DNA of 64,000 bases from Mayamaea pseudoterrestris (lineage: Eukaryota; Bacillariophyta; Bacillariophyceae; Sellaphorales; Sellaphoraceae): positions 930,001 through 994,000 of the forward strand of contig BROI01000005.1 in assembly GCA_027923505.1 (NCBI GenBank), given 5' to 3'. Below, in pieces: positions 1 to 10,458 of the stretch. Made by a program: the position numbers and the translations under genes. The notes below the pieces were generated by a model, which was given only the letters and a program-made list of their open reading frames with translations, searched no databases and was not told the origin of the DNA. Numbering within the stretch: position 1 is the stretch's first letter; each line of letters begins with the position of its first letter.

Positions 1-310
1 TCGACGCTCGGTAACACTGTAGAGCCTAGTAGAATCAAGTCTGCATATATATGTGGCATTTACTCGTGCATATGTTATAATAGACTGCATGTCAAAGTAG
101 CGGGGCTGCGTCAAGAATTTTTATGCTGCATGCATGCAACCTGAATTTTACGTCGCACTGTAGTCGTGAGTACTGTTCTGCTATGTCACTACAAACATTA
201 ATGGACTATCAACAAAAACACTCGTTCACGCGGTATTATACTGCCCTACGTGAAGCATCTGCAGGCTGACAGCCCGAACAAGGTATACGCCACATCGGCG
301 AACGCCATTG
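1..310. other. intergenic, no gene seen
   Basis: This stretch lies downstream of the minus-strand GOST gene. It is moderately AT-rich and contains only short chance reading frames. I see no repeat, RNA gene or conserved motif in it. Confidence 0.6.
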
Positions 311-1990
311 TCAAGTATGCTGAGCGTCGTCAACCTTTAATCTCTCGTTAGCTGGATCATCTTCATCATCGGATAAGGCGGACGGCACAGTGTCCGTCAT
401 CTCCAACTCAGTATCACCTTCTCCCGATAATGGAAGCTCCATTGCAAAAGCATATTCCTTGGCGGAAGGGTTTGGTTTCCACAAAAAGGCGATGCCGGAG
501 AGCACCACAAAGAATTTGAGTTCAGCTGCAGCCTCGACAATCCACTCATGCTCCTCTCTTACGATACCGTCCTCGTTGTATGCATCAACCAAGCTAAAAA
601 CTGCCATGAATGTCGAGAACAAGACGCCAAAAAGGAAGATCATTCGCAGCTTTAGATATCGTGCAAGCTTGCGACTCTGGCGCATGCCCTCTAAATACTG
701 CATGGTACCATCTAACGCAACCAAGATCCAAATGACAAAGATGATATCAATGGCGGCTACGACAAAAGTCAGAATGGTGGCAGCATCAAATAATTTGACC
801 TCTGTTTGGAACGACAAGGTTTGCATGTCTTGGACAGCAAAGAGAATGACGAGTCCGCGACTAGCGACAACTCCCACGTATACGACAGCCAGGCTAATGA
901 TCTTCTTCGTAGCGGTCCCGAGTGAGTCTCGAATGACGCCCCACCCTAATGCGACCATGACTAGGAGAGCTCGCGCAGAGCCGTGCTTCATGCTTCCCAA
1001 GATAATGCCAAGGTACGTCAAGTATTCCTTCCTCTCACCAACCCAATTCCATGTATGGTAGTCAACGCCTCGAACTGTGACTTCGATCAAACCAAGAAGA
1101 ATGGTGATAAAGACGAAATTTTCAATGTCAATGCGACTGGATTCGTTCTGCTTCATGAGGAAGGCATACCACATAATTAAAGCAAGATATCCGGCCAGAA
1201 GCAGCGTATAAAAGTGCATGAACTGAAAAAGCTCGCCAGGCAAATTTCCGTGCCTTGACTTCCAAATAGCCTTTCCTGTAACCATAATATCCCGGCCTTC
1301 CTCGTCGCAATTAGCAAAAAGAATCACATAGCGTCCAGTTTGGTCCAGTTCCAGTTCTCCTGACCGAAGCTTCTTGGACATGCCTCCTTCCCTTGGTACG
1401 GTAATGGATCGAGTGGTCCCTTCAAACAGAGTTTGATTAATAATGAGTCGCTGCCATTGCCTGTAGTCGGATCCATCGCACAGTCCGGCATCAACAGCAC
1501 CCTGACTGCAGCACCAACGCAGACCACCACTACTATTCTCCGTCTCCAAAATGCCTCCAACGCCAATTTTAGTCCAGTCGCAACCTTCTCTACTATTTGC
1601 GCATTGTTCTGGTTGCTTAAAGACAACAATATCAAGGTAGCTCGCATCGACTTCGACTCCTCCATCCAGTGTTCGATGGTGCCGTTCCCTATCGGACCCC
1701 TTGTCATCATTATCAGCGAGACTTGCATCGTCTCCCATCACGGCATCTCTTGCATCATCGTCTTGTTTGTTGTTTGTATATGCTCCGCTGACGGCTACAA
1801 ATTTGAGGGATGACAGATCGACCGATGCGTCCGGGCCAACGACATATCCATCAGCGTAGTGAACGTATAGATCGGTCGGCGGCATAAGAATCTCAAAATT
1901 TTGAGTTTCTGCCTGCACTCGGTATTTTACGAGCAGTATACCGAGCAGCCACGTTTTGGAACGACTCTTGATAGGCACACAAGCCGCCAT
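311..1990 (-). CDS. GOST / lung-7TM family membrane protein
   Basis: The product (about 559 residues) has an N-terminal signal peptide, a cysteine-containing lumenal domain, seven hydrophobic segments and an acidic cytosolic tail. The boundary GRYVILFANC...GNLPGELFQFMHFY, followed by seven membrane helices with the NFVFITILLGLIE block, is typical of the GOST family (GPR107/108, TMEM87, yeast Ptm1). Family members work in Golgi/endosome trafficking. I chose the ATG at 1990 because it is followed directly by a hydrophobic leader; the longer frame to 2086 runs into the upstream tandem repeats. The gene is divergent from RPL10A, and the ACGTCA array lies just upstream. The exact subfamily is not resolved. 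Confidence 0.85.
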   Translation of the reverse strand: MAACVPIKSRSKTWLLGILLVKYRVQAETQNFEILMPPTDLYVHYADGYVVGPDASVDLSSLKFVAVSGAYTNNKQDDDARDAVMGDDASLADNDDKGSDRERHHRTLDGGVEVDASYLDIVVFKQPEQCANSREGCDWTKIGVGGILETENSSGGLRWCCSQGAVDAGLCDGSDYRQWQRLIINQTLFEGTTRSITVPREGGMSKKLRSGELELDQTGRYVILFANCDEEGRDIMVTGKAIWKSRHGNLPGELFQFMHFYTLLLAGYLALIMWYAFLMKQNESSRIDIENFVFITILLGLIEVTVRGVDYHTWNWVGERKEYLTYLGIILGSMKHGSARALLVMVALGWGVIRDSLGTATKKIISLAVVYVGVVASRGLVILFAVQDMQTLSFQTEVKLFDAATILTFVVAAIDIIFVIWILVALDGTMQYLEGMRQSRKLARYLKLRMIFLFGVLFSTFMAVFSLVDAYNEDGIVREEHEWIVEAAAELKFFVVLSGIAFLWKPNPSAKEYAFAMELPLSGEGDTELEMTDTVPSALSDDEDDPANERLKVDDAQHT

Positions 1991-2014
1991 GGTCGAAATG
2001 TTTGTCTGGGTGAT

Positions 2015-2235
2015 TCGAAACGAGTGGCAGTGTGAATTACTACTGTCTGTCACAAGGCAATTGTACGAAACGAGTGCCAGTGTCAATTACGTCATAAGGC
2101 AATAGTATGAAACGAGTGCCAGTGTCACTTACGTCATTAGGCAATATTGTAAAACAAGTGCCAGTGTCTATTACGTCATGAGGCAATATTGCGAAACAAG
2201 TGCCAGTGAAAACTACGTCATATAGTTCCTGTGAG
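2015..2235. promoter_or_regulatory. tandem array of about five 42-43 bp units, four carrying ACGTCA (CRE-type)
   Basis: Degenerate units (core GAAACRAGTGCCAGTG, then ACGTCA, then AGGCAAT) repeat about every 42 bp. ACGTCA hexamers start at 2088, 2131, 2173 and 2215, spaced 43, 42 and 42 bp; the unit nearest the GOST start has lost the hexamer. ACGTCA/TGACGT is the core of cAMP-response elements, of the CO2-responsive elements known in diatom carbonic anhydrase promoters, and of sites bound by bZIP and aureochrome factors. The array sits between the divergent GOST and RPL10A genes. A role as an enhancer is inferred. Confidence 0.7.
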
Positions 2236-2667
2236 ATTCGACCGATGATGTCATGTGATGCGAGGCGAGCAACCATGGGAAATTCCGCATTCCGTTTCTT
2301 CGCGCCAAAAGTGGCGCGCTCATCGGCCACGAAAGCGGTTGTCGATCAGCTCACTTCTTTAGGTGCGTCTTCGGTGAAGCCATGATGTTGTCCATGCTTG
2401 CTGCAATTTAAAGTTGCCTTGTTATACAGTTTGCATTAGCGCTGAAACATCAAAGGGGACGATTGTCCATGATCAATTCTTGGATTTGAGAGCAGGCTTC
2501 GAAAGTGGCAGCATGAATGCGTGACACAAATGTTAGTAAACACCGGTATCAGGTAACAGCCATCCTCACCTTCCATTCTCTTGCTTGTTTGGACCCAACA
2601 GGAGGAGAGGATAGTTATCTGTTCTCGATCATTCATTACTCGGAAGAATTTTTTTCACGAAAGCACC

Positions 2668-3456
2668 ATGTCCAAACTCAACGCCGATCTCCTTCAAGAG
2701 GCTGTCGAAACGTAAGTCCCTCGAGAGTCATTCTTCTTTCACCTGTTGAGACAAGAAGTGTCAAGTTATGCGATATTACTCACTGTCGAACCATTGTCAC
2801 TTTATTCCAGCGTCATGAAGTTCTCTAGCGGAGAGGACGTCGAAGTCAACGGCATCGAAAAGAAGGGGAAGAAACGCAACTTTACGGAAACGATTGAAGC
2901 GCAAATCACACTCAAGAACTACGATCCCGTCCGCGACAAGCGTTTCAGCGGAACATTTAAGTTACCTGCCATTCCTCGTCCCCAGCTCAAATGCTGCGTG
3001 TTGGGAAACGCGGCGCATTGCGAGCAAGCTGAGCGCATTGGAGTCGATCACATGAGTGTTGAGGATTTGAAGAAACTTAACAAGAACAAGAAACTCGTCA
3101 AGAAACTTTCCAAGCAGTACGACTTTTTCTTGTCGTCCAACAACTTGATCAAGCAGATCCCCCGTCTACTTGGACCTGGTTTAACCAAGGCTGGAAAGTT
3201 TCCCACCTTGCTTGGACCCTCGGATGACATGCAAGAGAAGATTGACGAGCTCAAAGCCACGATCAAATTTCAGATGAAGAAGGTCATGTGCTTGAACGTT
3301 GCAGTTGGCAACATTACCATGGACGCTCGTGAAGTTTGCGTCAACACGCAGCTCGCGTCCAATTTTTTGGCTTCGCTTCTCAAAAAGCAGTGGCAGAATA
3401 TTGGACAAATCTACCTCAAGTCCACCATGGGACCATCGGTTCAGATTTACTTTTAA
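2668..3456 (+). CDS. RPL10A: 60S ribosomal protein L10a (uL1)
   Basis: Two exons, 2668-2711 and 2811-3456, with a 99-bp GTAAGT...CAG intron right after the N-terminal 14 codons, a common position in ribosomal protein genes. The product of about 229 residues matches the uL1 family along its whole length: [54 protein letters not shown] and [12 protein letters not shown] at the C-terminus. uL1 forms the L1 stalk of the large subunit, which helps release E-site tRNA. The N-terminal region is about 12 residues longer than in animals ([12 protein letters not shown] insert). The start at 2668 is the only one that joins in frame. Confidence 0.97.
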
Positions 3457-3832
3457 GAGAATTAGTTGGTGGAGCGTGCTGTATTGTTGTGGAATCGGTT
3501 TGTTGGATGGGGATGGTGCGAGTTGGCGTATGGCGTAGATAGGTTAACGGAAAATGTTAGTCACAGTGTTGCTGTGCAATGTTAGCAGTCAACAGTAGGT
3601 ACTCTATATGATGTAATGATACACATTGAATACAACGTCCATTCGCCGTCTCGACGTCCATGGCCCTGCTGAAACTTGAAAGTGTCGCAGCTACAGGTAG
3701 TAGCTAAACGTTCCAAAGCGGACGTCGCATCGCGACTCGTGTCCAGGCAGATGCGGCCATGGATCATTCTGCAACGCGGACCTTGAAATCCTTCGGGCTA
3801 CCGGTAGTTGCTGTCGTTATCATAGCGTATTC
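3457..3832. other. RPL10A 3' region / upstream region of PHD gene with TACCGGTA
   Basis: No gene is seen. A TACCGGTA palindrome lies at 3799-3806, 27 bp before the ATG of the next gene; the same 27-bp gap is found before the OCRL-type gene. Confidence 0.4.
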
Positions 3833-6800
3833 ATGATAGACCTACATAATTTCAAGCGCGCTCGATCGCAAGATAGCGACGATGCCGCAGCGTCGGTAAA
3901 CTTGTTACAGAGCAGTCCAGAGCAAGCGACGGACGAGGACGAGGACGAGGGGGACGACGAACAAGGGTCGCAGTCGCAGCAACCTTCACCAACCACACGT
4001 ACGCTCGAGATGCTATCGTCGCAGCAGCTTTCTCAGGATGATCTCATGTATGATCATTCGCAGCGACATGTTGACGCAACTCGCGTTCAGCAAGAACAAA
4101 ATAGTTTGAGCAATAGTCAGAATGAACACCGAACATTCATTTCGACGACGGACGCTGTTGAAGCTCAACCAATGACAATGGGGCGATCCATGCAACATAT
4201 TGAAGCCGCGGAAAATAAACAAGCGTCACACCGAGCGAGTCGAGAGATTATTGTCACGAAGCAATGCTCACCGGGTAAACGTTCGACGGAGGGCAAAGAA
4301 ACGGACGCAGACGCAGCGATCGATTCGGACGATGAAACAGTCGATCCTGACGAGCTGGTTGCAGCGAACCTCCCGATTAGCCGCTGGACATCGCCACGCA
4401 AGACAAGCGCCATTCTAACCTTTGAAAATGAAAAGGAGGCTAACTTACTGCTGCAAGACGAAAGCAAACAACTCGAAAAAGATTTTTCCAATCATCATCG
4501 TAGCAGGCGCGTTGCGCAAATGGATCCAGCGACGAAACAAATCATTGCCAAATTTCCTTCCTTCGCCAAAGCTGCCGAACAAGTGGAAAAGAACCCTTCA
4601 CAAATCTCTTCATATCGTTCCGCCATCGGAAGAGTTGCTGCTGCAGGTATTGGAGTTTGTCGCAAAGGATTTGCTTGGAAGTATGTGGACGGTGACGAGG
4701 ACTTGAGCAGTCGACCCGTACCTGTGCCAAACCCACCCACAATTACTTCAACGCAATGTATTACGAAACAAGCACCTGTAAATCAGCGAAACGACCAACA
4801 AAAGACTGGCTATTCGTGGAAACAGGTCGCTCATGTCGACGAAAATGGCAACATTATTGAAGTCTTTTCGTCATACGCGCAGGCTGCCAAGGCCCACGAG
4901 CTCAAGACGGCTCGCCAAAACGCTTATGCAGTATCCATTGGACGGGCGGCGACGGGAAAGCGAGTCACTTGCTGCAAGGGCATGTCGTGGAAGTTGATTG
5001 TCGACAAGATGATCCACCAACCTTACGTCAACGCACCCGAGCAATCTCCTTCTGATGTTGACCGACTTGTTGCCACCACGTCACAACTAACGACACCATC
5101 TGATTTCTCTTTGGTATCGATGGCTTTGTCGACAAAGTCGGACCGACAGAGCCGCTCAGAAACTACCGGTCGAGCCATTGCCCAACTTGACACCTCTGGC
5201 GCCATATTAGACACCTTTGCAAGCTGTGCCAATGCCGCCAGAGCGCTGGAACCGATTGTGGCGATGCGAACGAGGTACCGCAAAGAGATCGGTGAGGTTC
5301 TCGCTCAGAAAAAACAGAAGTGCCGCAAAGGCTATGGGTGGCAACGATGTGATAATCACAGCACCACTTCCAACATACCATATCGAACGACAGCAGTGAG
5401 ATGCGTCATGAATGCACCAAGAAAGAAAAGTCAAAAGCTCTCGAGATCAAAAGGTGTTGCCAAGCACGTCTCTTTCGCTGCATGTGCGAAACTGCGACAG
5501 AGCTCTGCTACAGCTTCACAAGCTGTCACGCCGCCCTGCAGAACACCCTCTAAGACACCTTCATTGTCAACCGCCGACGCACCGAGGGGCTACAAGTATA
5601 GCCTCAACACTGTCACTATAACCATGGAAGGATCGCTTGACATGCTCGTCACTCAATATGATAGCCCAATGGATTTGAAAGAAATTATAAATACGGAACA
5701 ACTTATTTGTTGTAAAGCTCACCAGATTAACCAATCTGGAATCGGTGCCAAGTCTGGCTTCTGTGAGGAGGATGTGCTATTGCAAAAAGTAGGCGACACT
5801 CTTCGATTCTGGGAGTATGAATCTTTTCGGAAGGTTGCTCGACACTGGCCACGGCCTCTGCAAGTTTTGGTTGCACGGAAACTAAACAAAGCGGACGTTG
5901 AAAGCGCATCAGCGTTACTCGCCCTGCAGGTTCACCTGCCACTGATAAAGCCCACGTCCCTAAACCCCAATATTTTATCGCCTAACAAATCAAGAGCTAT
6001 TGGTCAAATGCCGATGGCTCAAGCGGTCGACTGCTGTACAAATGTGGGAATGGATAATGGCGTCGTCCCTTTCTGCAAGCTTTGCAACGGTGGTCACTTT
6101 CGCGAGCATCATGCATGGTGCCCCGAGCACCCTCATTTCCACCACAACAATGCAGAGAAAATCCTTAATCGCATTCGACGTGGCATAATGCTCAAGTGCG
6201 CTACATGCGCTGAAGAGTACACAACTGGCAAAATCGTACCATCCACAATTCATTCGGAAATCTGTCGAAGCGACCAGGCCAAGACGAATAGGGCAGAAAA
6301 GGCAACGGGTGGTAGTAAACGGAAACTCGAGTCAAACAAAGAGACGGAACTATTGTCCGTTGGGACTGGAGCCAAAGCTCTTGAACAAATGAAAAAGCGA
6401 AAACCTTTGGTCATGTCCATTACTAAAAGAACGAATCACGACAGCTCGACAAATCAGTTGAAGCCGACCATCCACAATCCATCCTGTGCTGTCGTCGGAG
6501 TCGTCCAACCAAATGGTCATGTTTTGACACCCCAACTGCCTCAACAGCAGCGGCAGATGTCATATTGGGATATGAATTCGACACTAGATACTAAACTAGC
6601 GACCATTGATTGGGTATCGAGCAATGCTGATTTTTGGGGCTTTGAGGGTTACAAGGAAGACGACGTATTAGTCTGGTCCATATGTGGTGGTATAGGCCAT
6701 CTTGAAACTTTACTGCCATCAGAAAGATTCGTTGTCGATCCGTTTGCATCAAGTCGAGGCTACAAGCATTCTCATACTACTCCAGGCGAAGGCTTTCACA

Positions 6801-8209
6801 ACCTCCTTTTACGTCGCGATCCCTTTGGGAAGCTACCGTGGGGTTTCGATTGGGAGCGGCATACATTAGGAGGAGCGTGCCTCGTAACGAGAGTGGATAC
6901 GTGCACCCCGGCGAGTGTTGCGGTACGTAACCTCTACTTCTCTCCTGTTTTATTAATCATATCGTGTCTCATTACCGACGCTATCGTTCTATTCATAAAG
7001 ACATTTCTCGGCGATCCGTCCCGGAGTGATGCCAGCAAACTGCGAGGGAACGATATGCTTCTCGCCATCAACGGGCTAGCAATCGGCGGTATGACCAGCG
7101 AAGACTTGCAATGTGAGCTCGAATTATCTGGGCAGAACTTGCAGCTCGTGGTCTCGCGAAGCAAACAATCACTGCACGAGGAGAGTTGCAATCTACTTGC
7201 TCAAGAGGCTTTGAATACTGCTTTTGATGAAGCCTCGTCCAAAATACAAAGTGACAATGCGTTTGCGCGGCAAACTTCTCCTTTGAGATTGCAATCGCAC
7301 CGTCTTTTGGATATTTATCAGGAAGACACAGAATTAAATAGCGAAACACACCAGTCCATCGCATTGCAAACTGGCGCAGTCGACGATACGCCCTGCGTTA
7401 TTGTTCAAACAGACAAAACGGGCGCATCAGCTTTTACGACTACATCCACACGTGATGCAATTAACTCCGGTCCGATCAGTGAGGACGGATCACCATTTCA
7501 AACCAAAGCAAAAGACGTTGATGGTTCAGAAGGCAGCATCATTGAGGACGAAGCATCCCACGAAAGTCAGTACGTTTCAAATGGATGCATTTGCGGCGTA
7601 ACTCATACGCGACTTGAAGTATTTTGGATTCGTTGCGATGGTTGCGACTCGTGGTATTGCATTGCGGAAAGGTGCGCTGGCATGACAAAGGCCGAAGCCG
7701 AGGCTCTGCAAACGTGGTTGTGTCTCGCCTGCGACGAATGTCCGCCCAATGGCGCTGAACCAGGTCAGAAAGCACGTCCAATTAGCGCTGCTGCTGTCGC
7801 ATTCGACGTTGCAGCAGTAGGACTGGATGCGCTTGGTATAAATGCTTCCGAGTCTAATGAAATCGTGTCGGCTTTAAATGCATTCGATGGCGCGATATGC
7901 CAGTCGGACCAAGCGGATCATGTTGTAGGCTTAAAAAGCTGGGCACAATCTGACGATTTTGATCAAAATTGCGAGGCGAATTTGCACTCAGAAGTGGAAG
8001 TATTTCCGAAGGACCTTGTCGTGTACATCACTCAGCATGCGTGGGTTGGAGTGGATAATCCAGCTGGGATCGCCAAGGTTCTAGCCTCTCGAATTGACGA
8101 GGATGGCGATCGTGTATATGACATTCGCTATGTCGTTGGTGGCAGTCGCAAGAATGTCTTGGCAAAATACGTTAGCCGCCACAGCTGGACGCATCCTGCG
8201 GGCTGGTGA
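3833..8209 (+). CDS. large nuclear protein: three NUMOD1-like repeats, Cys/His cluster, PDZ-like domain, PHD finger, Tudor/chromo-like C-terminus
   Basis: The frame codes 1458 residues, or 1432 if the likely in-frame intron at 6923-7000 (GTACGT...AAAG, 78 bp, splitting the PDZ-like domain) is removed. Three repeats of about 60 residues lie near 226-283, 330-389 and 447-507. Each has the pattern D..G.I...F.S...AA.......R..IG....G....C.KG..WK, which resembles NUMOD1/IENR1 DNA-binding modules. A double CxxC...H cluster follows near 746-810, then a PDZ-like fold (near 1009-1109, KLRGNDMLLAING), a PHD finger (near 1251-1303, CICG...RCDGCDSWYC...CLACDEC) and a C-terminal segment with Tudor/chromo-like pattern. 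The acidic, Ser/Gln-rich N-terminus is disordered. Chromatin reading or DNA binding is inferred; I know no named orthologue. Confidence 0.75.
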   Translation: MIDLHNFKRARSQDSDDAAASVNLLQSSPEQATDEDEDEGDDEQGSQSQQPSPTTRTLEMLSSQQLSQDDLMYDHSQRHVDATRVQQEQNSLSNSQNEHRTFISTTDAVEAQPMTMGRSMQHIEAAENKQASHRASREIIVTKQCSPGKRSTEGKETDADAAIDSDDETVDPDELVAANLPISRWTSPRKTSAILTFENEKEANLLLQDESKQLEKDFSNHHRSRRVAQMDPATKQIIAKFPSFAKAAEQVEKNPSQISSYRSAIGRVAAAGIGVCRKGFAWKYVDGDEDLSSRPVPVPNPPTITSTQCITKQAPVNQRNDQQKTGYSWKQVAHVDENGNIIEVFSSYAQAAKAHELKTARQNAYAVSIGRAATGKRVTCCKGMSWKLIVDKMIHQPYVNAPEQSPSDVDRLVATTSQLTTPSDFSLVSMALSTKSDRQSRSETTGRAIAQLDTSGAILDTFASCANAARALEPIVAMRTRYRKEIGEVLAQKKQKCRKGYGWQRCDNHSTTSNIPYRTTAVRCVMNAPRKKSQKLSRSKGVAKHVSFAACAKLRQSSATASQAVTPPCRTPSKTPSLSTADAPRGYKYSLNTVTITMEGSLDMLVTQYDSPMDLKEIINTEQLICCKAHQINQSGIGAKSGFCEEDVLLQKVGDTLRFWEYESFRKVARHWPRPLQVLVARKLNKADVESASALLALQVHLPLIKPTSLNPNILSPNKSRAIGQMPMAQAVDCCTNVGMDNGVVPFCKLCNGGHFREHHAWCPEHPHFHHNNAEKILNRIRRGIMLKCATCAEEYTTGKIVPSTIHSEICRSDQAKTNRAEKATGGSKRKLESNKETELLSVGTGAKALEQMKKRKPLVMSITKRTNHDSSTNQLKPTIHNPSCAVVGVVQPNGHVLTPQLPQQQRQMSYWDMNSTLDTKLATIDWVSSNADFWGFEGYKEDDVLVWSICGGIGHLETLLPSERFVVDPFASSRGYKHSHTTPGEGFHNLLLRRDPFGKLPWGFDWERHTLGGACLVTRVDTCTPASVAVRNLYFSPVLLIISCLITDAIVLFIKTFLGDPSRSDASKLRGNDMLLAINGLAIGGMTSEDLQCELELSGQNLQLVVSRSKQSLHEESCNLLAQEALNTAFDEASSKIQSDNAFARQTSPLRLQSHRLLDIYQEDTELNSETHQSIALQTGAVDDTPCVIVQTDKTGASAFTTTSTRDAINSGPISEDGSPFQTKAKDVDGSEGSIIEDEASHESQYVSNGCICGVTHTRLEVFWIRCDGCDSWYCIAERCAGMTKAEAEALQTWLCLACDECPPNGAEPGQKARPISAAAVAFDVAAVGLDALGINASESNEIVSALNAFDGAICQSDQADHVVGLKSWAQSDDFDQNCEANLHSEVEVFPKDLVVYITQHAWVGVDNPAGIAKVLASRIDEDGDRVYDIRYVVGGSRKNVLAKYVSRHSWTHPAGW
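6923..7000 (+). other. probable 78-bp in-frame intron
   Basis: It begins GTACGTAA and ends AAAG, is phase 0 and contains no stop. It encodes a hydrophobic run (YFSPVLLIISCLITDAIVLF) that breaks the PDZ-like domain; removing it joins SVA to TFLGDPSR and restores a sensible fold. Confidence 0.7.
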
Positions 8210-8422
8210 TGTAGAGGTTGCGCAACCTTCACGGGGAAGGGTTGAAGGCGTCGATTTCTAGTGTCTATAAATCCATAGCGTTTTTATTATGTGTTTATCG
8301 AGAAGTACTATGTAAATTTCGTAAAAGATCATGCACGAAACTATTCTCAATCATTGCCACAAACACCAACGCTGACTACCGGCAATTCAAACTTTTAGTT
8401 CGTAATCACTACAATACCATAC
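8210..8422. other. convergent 3' intergenic region
   Basis: This AT-rich stretch lies between the stop of the PHD gene and the stop of the cytochrome b561-type gene. No feature is seen in it. Confidence 0.4.
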
Positions 8423-9432
8423 TCATCCTCGTGGTGTAGCAAGTGGATTGACCCGACGAAGAATGGGCTGTCCTCGAGCGACGTGCAGTCCAGCCGCACC
8501 TACGTGCAAGGGCACAAGATACTTGCCGTAGACGCCAAGGTTTTTGTGAATGGCAAAAGCGTTCTTGGCTATAGATCCGTTTGGAGTGTCCGATCCTGCA
8601 AACGTCTTGTAAAAGAATGGAAGCCCTTTACCACCATAGTATCCCATGGCGATGCCGCTGGCTACAACGCAAGAGAGGCAAAACGAAGGTGAGCCAATCT
8701 TCGCTCGGGCAGCATTTTACAATTAGTTTGTAAGTACCGTCTTCCTGGGAGTACTGACTTACCAGGCATAATAACCATGAATGCATAGAGGAGCTTATGT
8801 GTAAAAGACCCAAGTGAATTTTCCACTCGGCTATTCCCAATCAACGGCATGATTCTGTAGCTGCCCATGGAAAGGACTCGGTAAGCTACGCGAGGAAAGA
8901 CAATCATACCCGACAGTAAGCCCAAAGACTTATGGCGATACATCCACAGACCCTTCTCCTCCTTGGGGGATTGCTGCGCCTTGAGAACGGCGCCAATACT
9001 GCCAATCTGTGAGATGAGAGTGTGAGCGTTTCGTGCAATTGTGACGATGCCCATACCCATACCGGTATTATACCATATCATCATATTCATACCATTGGCA
9101 CCGCTGCACACCAATGGAACAACGATGCAGCCTTTGTGTACGTCGTTCTTGTAGCAACCGACATGACTGAATATGAGGCCGGTTGATGCAGTGATATGTA
9201 TGTGTAGCAATGGTCGTCTAGGCAGGCACATCACTGCGCACTGCGCAGCGTCCAAATCTGTGAAGCTCGCAAGATCGTCGGGCGTGAGAGCGGCATTGAA
9301 AAGACATTTTGCCGCGCCGATGGGACGACGATCAGTGAGACGATGACTCGACATGGCCATGGGGGATTGCGGAGAGCACGACGAGCTTGGGCAGCAGCAC
9401 TGCTCCATCGAAACGACGCTCTTTTTATCCAA
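8423..9432 (-). CDS. cytochrome b561-type (bacterial/Ni-hydrogenase-like) membrane protein
   Basis: Two exons: 8763-9432 and 8423-8661, with a 101-bp GTAAGT...TAG intron at 8662-8762. The joined product is about 302 residues. Its C-terminal 170 residues hold the family pattern: RHKSLGLLSGMIVFPRVAYR, THKLLYAFMVIMPASGIAMG, then HKNLGVYGKYLVPLHVGAAG and RGQPILRRVNP. The conserved histidines are those expected to ligand heme b between helices. Such proteins move electrons across a membrane; the quinone or partner is unknown. The N-terminal 100 residues look unlike the family, so the true start may be internal (for example near the MNMMIWYNTG block) or a further intron may exist. Confidence 0.75.
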
Positions 9433-10458
9433 GCTACCGTAGCTACTTGGCGAGGTGCATCGCAGCGAGACTAGTCAAGTCGGACAAAATAATTCATCCG
9501 AGTCTGCTTTCAACTCCAAACTACACTCGTCGAAAGATTTGCGGAACAAAGCGCTGCGATGAGGCAATCCTTTGGATCAGTGGCCCACATCCTGCCTCAA
9601 AGAATGATATTGACATTTTCGCGAGGGGCTGAAGCTCTTGGTGCTACCAGGAAAACGAGGCATTGCTGACAATGGGTATGTTTGCGAGGCAGGGACCCTC
9701 AGTACTGTACACCAAATTTTTATCACGATCCCAAAGTACGTACGTCCATGAGTCGACTGCGCGCTCGGCAGGAGTATAAGTGCCTCAGTGGAACGTTTCG
9801 GCATGGAGCTGACGTACGTATTGTTGGTTTAGATGCTGTTTGTGTCATCTTGCAGTATGAGATGCAATATCGCATATCGCCCCTTGTTTGCTGTTGTTGA
9901 AACGATTTGATACAACAAGTTGACCAGTGAGTTTAACGAACGTGACGAATATTAAATACAGTAGATATGTTATATTACCTTCTACTTTGATGCGCAGGTA
10001 ACAGCAGTGCCCTTGCGAAAAAGGCAGCAACCTTGACACTGTATGAGAAGTGCCGGATCAGATAGAATGCAGTTGGCTGCCTCCGCGCTTACTACCATTC
10101 CGAGGAGTACGTGGGATTTCAAGGACAGCACCACTCACCGCTTCATCAACCCTTCACCAGCGCACAACTCAACCAAAAACAGCTGTCATAAAGTCAACTC
10201 TCAGCTCGTCAATGTATCTGCAAAAACCATGGCTTTGTCCCCAGCCCCGATTGCTGTACTTTCTTGAAACATGGTTTTAGTACCTAGTGGTATGGCTGCA
10301 CATTGTACATAATACTAGAGAAAATCGATTTTTATTGTTATAGGTGTTCCAACCTCTGTTTGGATCAGACGCCGGAAACCTCACAGTTCAGCATTCAATA
10401 CCAAATTGACGACGTTGAGTTTACAACGATGTACCACAGAGTATATTGTTACTGCGCC
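9433..10458. other. 1-kb gap without recognisable gene
   Basis: Only short frames on both strands are present, none with a recognisable domain or clean splice pairing. It holds the upstream region of the cytochrome b561-type gene and the 3' side of the 1182-residue gene. It includes a few TACGTAC-type palindromes near 9736 and 9813. Confidence 0.45.

Noticed and set aside
1433-1813. 126-residue plus-strand frame
   Set aside because: Antisense to the lumenal domain of the GOST protein.
2040-2330. 96-residue minus-strand frame with TGTRF repeats
   Set aside because: It is a translation of the ACGTCA tandem array, better explained as regulatory repeat DNA.
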